Shown here piece by piece: positions 58,902-64,000 of a DNA stretch of 64,000 nt; positions within the stretch are counted from its first letter, which is position 1; each line of letters begins with the position of its first letter. Made by a program: the position numbers and the translations under genes. A model generated the notes under the pieces. It did not search any database. It was not told where the DNA came from and saw only the letters and a list, made by a program, of their open reading frames with translations. This DNA comes from Streptomyces finlayi (GTDB lineage Bacteria > Actinomycetota > Actinomycetes > Streptomycetales > Streptomycetaceae), in NCBI RefSeq assembly GCF_014216315.1, contig NZ_CP045702.1, positions 2,852,001-2,916,000 of the forward strand, in the 5' to 3' direction.

Positions 58902-60158
58902 GTGCCTGCACTGAAAAAGATCGCACTGACGATCACCTCCGCCGCGTTGCTGTCCGTATGCGCTGTCAGCCCCGCTTCGGCGGCCGACAAGGACAAGACC
59001 GACGACAAACAGCCCAAGCCCACCGCGCCGATGTCGAAGGTCGGCGGGGAACAGCTGGGACAGGCGGGCATCCAGGTGAGGCTGGGCCCCGGCGCCCCGG
59101 TCCTGCCGAAGAAGCTCACCGCCCGGTCGTGGATCGTCGCGGACGCGGAGAGCGGCCAGGTACTCGCCGCGAACAACTCCCACTGGCGGCTGCCGCCCGC
59201 CTCGACGCTGAAGATGCTCTTCGCGGACACGCTCCTGACGCAGCCGGAACTGCTGCCGAAGTCCAAGGAGCACAAGGTGACCGGGCCGGAACTCGCCGAC
59301 GTGGGCGAGGGAAGCAGCCTCGTGGGCATCAAGGAGGACCACACCTACTCGGTGCACGACCTGTGGCTCGGTGTGTTCCTGCGCTCGGGCAACGACTCGG
59401 TGCACGTCCTGTCGTCGATGTACGGCGGTGTGCCCAAGGCCGTCGCCGCCATGCAGAAACACGCCGAGGAGCTGCAGGCTCTCGACACGACGGTCGTCTC
59501 GCCCGACGGGTACGACTCCCCGAAGCAGGTCTCCAGCGCGTACGACCTCACACTCTTCGCCCGCAGCGGGCTGCAGAAGCCGGACTTCCGGGAGTACGCC
59601 GCCACGGCCAGCTCCTCGTTCCCCGGTGAGAAGAAGAAGGGGAAGAAGCGCGAGACCTTCGAGATCCAGAACACCAACCGGCTCATGACCGGTGACATCG
59701 GCGTGGACCCGTACAGGGGCATCGCCGGTGTGAAGAACGGCTACACCACCCACGCGGGCAACACCTTCACCGGTGTCGCCGAGCGCGACGGCAGGGTGCT
59801 GCTCGTCACCGTCATGAATCCGTCGTCCGACGAGAGCCATGCCGTCTACAAGGAGGCGGCGAACCTCCTCGACTGGGGTTTCGCCGCGAGCGGCAAGGTG
59901 ACCCCCATCGGCGAACTGGTGCCTCCGAAGTCCGTGGACACCGGGGCCGGGAAGGGCGCCCAGCCCGCCAGTGGTGCCAACACGGCGGAGCAGGACAAGA
60001 AGAACGCCAAGGCCGTCGCCGCCGGGGCCGGCTCCAGCGGGGTCGGGATCGCCCTGGCCATCGTCGGCGGGCTGCTGCTGATGCTGTCGGCCGCCGTGTT
60101 CCTGGTCAACCGGCGCTGGCCGCTGCCCGACCTGGTGCGGCGCCTTCCCCGCCGCTGA
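58902..60158 (+). CDS. D-alanyl-D-alanine carboxypeptidase (418 aa)
   Basis: GTG 58902; TACGTT seven bases upstream suggests a leaderless mRNA. Signal peptide 'LKKIALTITSAALLSVCAVS'. Peptidase S11 domain: 'LPPASTLKM' (SxxK, Ser101/Lys104), 'FLRSGNDSVHVL' (SxN) and 'GVKNGYTTHAGNTF' (KxG triad position, Asn in place of the usual Thr). A C-terminal linker and a membrane anchor ('GVGIALAIVGGLLLMLSAAV') end the protein. Trims the terminal D-Ala of stem peptides outside the membrane. Its end overlaps the convergent YihY gene by 53 bp. Confidence 0.9.
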   Translation: MPALKKIALTITSAALLSVCAVSPASAADKDKTDDKQPKPTAPMSKVGGEQLGQAGIQVRLGPGAPVLPKKLTARSWIVADAESGQVLAANNSHWRLPPASTLKMLFADTLLTQPELLPKSKEHKVTGPELADVGEGSSLVGIKEDHTYSVHDLWLGVFLRSGNDSVHVLSSMYGGVPKAVAAMQKHAEELQALDTTVVSPDGYDSPKQVSSAYDLTLFARSGLQKPDFREYAATASSSFPGEKKKGKKRETFEIQNTNRLMTGDIGVDPYRGIAGVKNGYTTHAGNTFTGVAERDGRVLLVTVMNPSSDESHAVYKEAANLLDWGFAASGKVTPIGELVPPKSVDTGAGKGAQPASGANTAEQDKKNAKAVAAGAGSSGVGIALAIVGGLLLMLSAAVFLVNRRWPLPDLVRRLPRR

Positions 60159-61086
60159 CGTCCCGCTGCGCGGCCGGCGCCTCGTCGCCCCGCGCCTCGT
60201 CGCCCCGCACCTCGTCCGGCTCATCCGACTGCTGCTGGCTCCCCGTCGCCGTCCAGGCGGCGCAGAAGAGCAGCAGCTTCGCGCTGAAGTTGATCCACAG
60301 GAGCAGGGCGACCGGAACGCCGAACGCGCCGTACATGCTCTTCCCCGCGACGTCCCTCATATAGCTGCCGAGCAGCAGTTTGAGCAGCTCGAAGCCGACC
60401 GCGCCGATCAGGCCCGCGACCACGAGCCGGCGCCGCGGGGGCTGCACTCCCGGAAGCAGCGTCAGCAGGTAGAGCAGCAGCAGGAAGTCGGCGAGCACCG
60501 CCACGACGAGAGCGGCGATCTGCAACAGCACACCGCCCCAGCCGTCACCCGGAATGCCCAGCAGGTCAGCGGTCCAGCCGACCGCCACGGACCCGATCCC
60601 GGAGACGGCGAGCGTCACGAGTGCCGCTCCTCCGAGCCCGAGAAGCACTCCGGCGTCCTTGAGCTTGCGCAGGACAGGATTGCCCTCGTCCGCGTCGTCG
60701 ATCCCCCAGACCGCCCGCAGGCAGTCCCGCATCGAGCCGACCCAGCCGATACCGGTGAAGAGCAGCAGCGCACCGGCGACCAGTCCGACCGTGCCCGCGT
60801 GGGCCACCAGATTGTCGATGCCGAGCTGGTCCGAGATGCCGGGGACCTGATCGGAGATCTTGTCCTCGATCTCCTTCAACCGCTTCTCCGAGAGCAGCGC
60901 GGCACCGATCGCAGCGCCGACCGCGATCAGGGGGAAGAGCGCAAGAAAGCTGATGAAGGTGATCGCGGCGGCGAGCCTGGCCCAGTTGGCACGCTCCAGC
61001 GTTTCGTACGAGCGATACGCGTGCGTCAGCATCAGCCGGGACACGAGCGGCCCGATGACGGGAAGTTTCTTCAGCCAGTCCATCAC
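60106..61086 (-). CDS. YihY/BrkB-family membrane protein (326 aa)
   Basis: 'RLAAAITFISFLALFPLIAV' holds the family's first long membrane segment; five more follow ('VGLVAGALLLFTGIGWVGSM', 'VLLGLGGAALVTLAVSGIGS', 'IAALVVAVLADFLLLLYLLT', 'VAGLIGAVGFELLKLLLGSY', 'VPVALLLWINFSAKLLLFCA'). The C-terminus is acidic then Ala-rich, with a short 'RGDEA' repeat. Once called RNase BN; now regarded as a transporter-like family of unknown function. Converges on and overlaps the carboxypeptidase gene. Confidence 0.88.
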   Translation of the reverse strand: MMDWLKKLPVIGPLVSRLMLTHAYRSYETLERANWARLAAAITFISFLALFPLIAVGAAIGAALLSEKRLKEIEDKISDQVPGISDQLGIDNLVAHAGTVGLVAGALLLFTGIGWVGSMRDCLRAVWGIDDADEGNPVLRKLKDAGVLLGLGGAALVTLAVSGIGSVAVGWTADLLGIPGDGWGGVLLQIAALVVAVLADFLLLLYLLTLLPGVQPPRRRLVVAGLIGAVGFELLKLLLGSYMRDVAGKSMYGAFGVPVALLLWINFSAKLLLFCAAWTATGSQQQSDEPDEVRGDEARGDEAPAAQRDVSGGEGAAPGRAAASAG

Positions 61087-61244
61087 CTACGCCTACCCCC
61101 GGGGCGCGGAAATCCGGATGTCCCCCTCCGGTTGTCTTCGAAAGATTTCCCTCATCGGGTCCCGGCACCCACTCAATCCACCATTTCGGTGAGTGTTGTA
61201 ACAAATCCCTCAAAGGGGTTTTCCGGGGCGATAACGTCACCACC

Positions 61245-62594
61245 ATGTCTGTCGACACCGTCTCCATGACCGGCTGGGGCCGCACCGCCCCGACAACCGC
61301 CCTGCGGTTCCGGCCCCGTACGTACGAGGAGGCGGTGGCCGCGGTGCGCGGCTGCGGTCCCCGTGGCTCCATCGCCCGCGGCCTCGGCCGCGCGTACGGC
61401 GACGCCGCGCAGAACGCGGGGGGTTCCGTCCTCGACATGACCGCCCTCAACCGCATCCGCGGCACCGACGCCGCGGGGTCCACCGTGACCTGCGACGCCG
61501 GGGTGAGCCTGCACCGGCTGATGCGTGCGGTGCTGCCGCTCGGCCGGTTCCCGCCGGTCACTCCCACGACCCGGTACGTCACCGTGGGCGGCGCGATCGC
61601 CTCCGACGTCCATGGCCGGAACCAGCGGGTCGCGGGGTCCTTCTCCCGGCACGTACAGGCCCTGGAGTTGCTGACCGCCGACGGTGACGTGCGTACGGTC
61701 CGCCCCGGCACCGCTCTCTTCGACGCGACGGCGGGCGGCATGGGGCTGACCGGTGTCATCCTCTCCGCCACGATCCGACTCCGCCCGGTCGCGACGTCGT
61801 TGATGTCCGTCACCACCGAACGCGCGACCGACCTCGACGATCTGATGGCCCGTCTCACCGCGAGCGGCCACCGCTCGTCGTACACCGCCGCCTGGATCGA
61901 CCTCCTGGCGCGCGGCCGGTCCACCGGGCGCGCCGTACTCACCCGGGGGGAGCACGCACCGCTGGACGCGCTCCCGGCGCACGCCCGGCGCACGCCACTG
62001 GTGTTCCGCCCCGCTCGTCTGCCCGCGGTCCCGGCGTACGTACCGGAGGGGCTGCTGGGCCGGACGTCCGTCGCCCTGCTCAACGGGCTCCGCTACCGCG
62101 CGGCGCCGAGGCACCGCACCGGAGAACTCCAGCGGATCTCCTCCTTCTTCCACGCCATGGATGGTGTCCCGCACTGGAACCGCGTCTACGGCCGCAGCGG
62201 TTTCGTGCAGTACCAGTTCGTCGTCGGGAACGGCCAGGAAGAGACACTGCGGCGCATCGTCGGCCGCATCTCGCTCCGCCGCTGCCCCGCCTTCCACGCG
62301 GTGCTCGGACGGTTCGGTGAGAGCGACCCCGGCTGGCTCTCGTTCCCGATGCCCGGCTGGAGTCTCACCCTCGGGCTGCCCGCCGCGCTCCCCGGGCTGG
62401 CGGGTTTCCTGGATGAACTCGACGAGGAGGTGGCCGCCGCCGGGGGCCGGGTCTGTCTGGCGAAGGACGCGCGGCTGCGCCCGGAGACGCTCGCCGCGAT
62501 GTATCCGCGGCTGGCCGAGTTCCGCGCTCTGCGGGCGGAACTGGACCCGGGCGGCGCGTTCCGTTCCGACCTGTCCCGCCGCCTCGCCCTCTGA
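61245..62594 (+). CDS. dprE1: DprE1-like decaprenylphosphoryl-ribose 2'-oxidase (449 aa)
   Basis: FAD-binding oxidase: 'MTGWGRTAPTTALRFRP' at the start matches DprE1 proteins; 'ARGLGRAYGDAAQNAGGSVL', 'YVTVGGAIASDVHGRNQRVA' and 'ATAGGMGLTGVILSA' form the PCMH flavin fold, and 'GRVCLAKDARLRPE' holds the expected C-terminal Lys. It oxidises the 2'-OH of polyprenyl-phosphoryl ribose; the following SDR gene would complete epimerisation to the arabinose form. The cysteine used by antitubercular inhibitors is not obvious. Divergent from YihY. Confidence 0.83.
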   Translation: MSVDTVSMTGWGRTAPTTALRFRPRTYEEAVAAVRGCGPRGSIARGLGRAYGDAAQNAGGSVLDMTALNRIRGTDAAGSTVTCDAGVSLHRLMRAVLPLGRFPPVTPTTRYVTVGGAIASDVHGRNQRVAGSFSRHVQALELLTADGDVRTVRPGTALFDATAGGMGLTGVILSATIRLRPVATSLMSVTTERATDLDDLMARLTASGHRSSYTAAWIDLLARGRSTGRAVLTRGEHAPLDALPAHARRTPLVFRPARLPAVPAYVPEGLLGRTSVALLNGLRYRAAPRHRTGELQRISSFFHAMDGVPHWNRVYGRSGFVQYQFVVGNGQEETLRRIVGRISLRRCPAFHAVLGRFGESDPGWLSFPMPGWSLTLGLPAALPGLAGFLDELDEEVAAAGGRVCLAKDARLRPETLAAMYPRLAEFRALRAELDPGGAFRSDLSRRLAL

Positions 62595-62607
62595 CGACCG
62601 ACGCCTC

Positions 62608-62703
62608 GCGCCCGGACGCCCGGCACCCCGCCCCGGACGCCGGGCCACCTCACCCCCGGACGCCCGGCCACCTCGTAAAGAACGCCCGGCCACCTCGTGC
62701 AGA
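62608..62703. repeat. Imperfect 22-bp tandem repeats between dprE1 and dprE2
   Basis: Two near-identical 22-bp units starting ACGCCCGGCCACCTCGT at 62660 and 62682, with two more diverged copies before them. They are GC-rich and can fold; they may be a slippage product or weak RNA structure. Confidence 0.7.
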
Positions 62704-62749
62704 ACGTCCGTTCCCTCTCGTCCCCTCGGCCATGACCAGGAGTGTTTCC

Positions 62750-63505
62750 ATGAAGGACGCCTTCGGTGCTCCGCAGTCCCTGCTCGTCCTCGGTGGCACC
62801 TCGGAGATCGGCCTGGCCACCGCGCGGCGGCTGATCAGCCGCCGCACCCGGACAGTCCGGCTGGCAGGCCGGCCGTCCCCCGCTCTGGAGCGGGCCGCCG
62901 CCGAACTGCGAGCGCTCGGCGCCGACGTCCGTACGCTCGCCTTCGACGCCCTGACCCCCGAGTCGCACGAGACGACGCTCGGCGGGCTGTTCGCCGAGGA
63001 GGACATCGACATGGTGCTGATGGCGTTCGGCGTACCGGGCGACCAGGCGCGCGACGAGGAGGAGCCTCTCTCCGCGGTCCGGGTCGCCCAGACCAACTAC
63101 ACGGGGGCGGTCTCCGCCGGCCTGGTGTGCGCCGGCGCACTCCAGGCGCAGGGGCACGGATCCTTGGTCGTGCTCTCCTCGGTGGCGGGCGAACGCGCCC
63201 GGCGCGCCGACTTCATCTACGGGTCGAGCAAGGCCGGTCTGGACACGTTCGCCCAGGGCCTCGGGGACGCGCTGCAAGGCACCGGGGTGCAGGTCATGGT
63301 CGTACGTCCCGGCTTCGTCCGGTCGAAGAAGACCGCCGGGCTGCCGGAGACGCCGCTGGAGACGACGCCGGAAGCGGTCGCGGACGCGATCGTGACGGGG
63401 CTGCGGCGGCGCTCGGAGACGGTGTGGGTCCCGGGGTCGCTACGGGTGGTGATGTCGGCACTGCGCCACGTACCGCGCCCGTTGTTCCGGCGCCTCCCGG
63501 TGTAG
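62750..63505 (+). CDS. dprE2: DprE2-like short-chain dehydrogenase (251 aa)
   Basis: Rossmann start 'SLLVLGGTSEIGLATARRLI' with the G-G-T-S-E-I-G motif seen in DprE2; 'LMAFGVPGDQ', catalytic 'VVLSSVAGERARRADFIYGS' and 'SKAGLD' (Ser, Tyr, Lys). 'VVRPGFVRSKKTAGLPETPL' follows. Reduces the keto intermediate of DprE1. ATG 62750 with AGGAG seven bases upstream. Probably cotranscribed with dprE1. Confidence 0.84.
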   Translation: MKDAFGAPQSLLVLGGTSEIGLATARRLISRRTRTVRLAGRPSPALERAAAELRALGADVRTLAFDALTPESHETTLGGLFAEEDIDMVLMAFGVPGDQARDEEEPLSAVRVAQTNYTGAVSAGLVCAGALQAQGHGSLVVLSSVAGERARRADFIYGSSKAGLDTFAQGLGDALQGTGVQVMVVRPGFVRSKKTAGLPETPLETTPEAVADAIVTGLRRRSETVWVPGSLRVVMSALRHVPRPLFRRLPV

Positions 63506-63538
63506 GGCGCGGGGCGCCGGACGGAACGCGTGTCCGGA

Positions 63539-64000
63539 TCAGGTGTGCAGGGACGGGTGGTCGACGAAGCTGCCGCCCTGTGCGGGCACGGCGGGTGAGC
63601 CACCCCCCGCGCCGAACGGGAACTCGTTGATCTTGCGCCAGACGCCGTCGGCACCCCGCTCGTACAGAGCGAAGGAACCGCACGTCCAGGACGCCTCGTA
63701 GACGGACAGCTCCTCGTAGGCACGGTCCATCGCCTCCTCGGCGATGCCGTGCGCCACGGTCACATGGGGGTGGTACGGGAACTGGAGCTCGCGCACCAGC
63801 GGCCCGGAGGTGTCCCTGACCCGCTGCTGGAGCCAGGCACAGGCGGAGGCGCCCTCGACGACCTGGACGAAGACGACCGGGGAGAGGGGCCGGAAGGTCC
63901 CGGTTCCGGACAGCCGCATCGGGAAGGGGCGGCCGGCCGCCGCGATCTGCGCGAGATGCGTCTCGATCGCGGGCAGGCCGGCCGCCTCCGCCTCCGTCGG
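63539..64000 (-). CDS. 2'-5' RNA ligase-like phosphoesterase (5' end outside window)
   Basis: 'PAIETHLAQIAAAGRPFPMR', 'LSGTGTFRPLSPVVFVQVVE' and the motif 'YHPHVTVAHG' (second H-x-T) indicate the 2H phosphoesterase superfamily. The first H-x-T motif would lie beyond the right edge. 'CGSFALYERGADGVWRKINE' is the usual terminal strand region. These act on 2',3'-cyclic phosphates or similar; cellular role uncertain. Confidence 0.8.
   Translation of the reverse strand, partial: PTEAEAAGLPAIETHLAQIAAAGRPFPMRLSGTGTFRPLSPVVFVQVVEGASACAWLQQRVRDTSGPLVRELQFPYHPHVTVAHGIAEEAMDRAYEELSVYEASWTCGSFALYERGADGVWRKINEFPFGAGGGSPAVPAQGGSFVDHPSLHT

Overview
The window looks like Streptomyces chromosome. GC is very high, third codon positions are almost all G/C, GTG starts are common (some with a -10-like box only a few bases upstream, suggesting leaderless mRNAs), and the gene families are typically actinomycete: an sdhCDAB operon, paired ECF sigma/anti-sigma genes, secreted PGRP amidases, DUF397/XRE pairs and a DprE1/DprE2 pair. 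From memory, the order of the core genes resembles the S. coelicolor region SCO4840-SCO4890. No rRNA, tRNA or CRISPR array was seen.

Layout. 0-2 kb: an M20 amidohydrolase cut by the window edge, a decayed VapC-like toxin beside an intact antitoxin, and an RHS/YD-repeat scrap. 2-12.8 kb: a cell-wall glycopolymer locus. It has a sialic-acid/Kdn-type sugar module (NeuB-like synthase, CMP-sugar synthetase fused to a HAD phosphatase, putative polymerases) plus two inverted, paralogous 'GT2 + polysialyltransferase-like' cassettes that converge on an acyltransferase. 13.2-23.3 kb: a ~10 kb integrative element with a serine integrase, inserted in a lysE/rhtB exporter gene. It is bounded by a 19-bp direct repeat and appears to carry a replacement 3' end for the target gene. 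It has been hit by an IS4-type element, which splits the integrase with a 10-bp target duplication, and by an IS3-type element, which splits a small operon gene. The rest of its content is mostly small genes, including a DUF6879/XRE regulatory operon and a hairpin-rich non-coding stretch.

23.8-44.3 kb: core and secreted functions. These are an acyl-CoA mutase large subunit, an L,D-transpeptidase lipoprotein, two sigma/anti-sigma pairs around a secreted alpha/beta-hydrolase peptidase, two PGRP-type amidases (one with an FG-GAP propeller), a lipoprotein, a deletion scar joining two truncated regulatory genes, and a GH20 hexosaminidase. 44.5-51.5 kb: UraD, the succinate dehydrogenase operon, small membrane proteins, a DCC-family protein and a TetR regulator with two candidate operators upstream. 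51.5-55.1 kb: an IS4-type element whose transposase is split by a group II intron in antisense orientation, directly followed by a 166-bp MITE-like element. 55.2-64 kb: a peptide-type ABC binding protein, a metallophosphoesterase, a small membrane protein holding a sequence like the phage phiBT1 attB, a D-Ala-D-Ala carboxypeptidase, a YihY/BrkB protein, DprE1/DprE2 homologues and a partial 2'-5' RNA ligase-like gene.

How it fits together. Much of the core DNA concerns the cell envelope: synthesis of an acidic wall polymer, peptidoglycan cross-linking and trimming (L,D-transpeptidase, carboxypeptidase, amidases, hexosaminidase) and extracytoplasmic sensing (sigma/anti-sigma pairs). The accessory DNA records repeated mobile-element insertion and decay. 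No searches were run; names rest on motifs and family knowledge.
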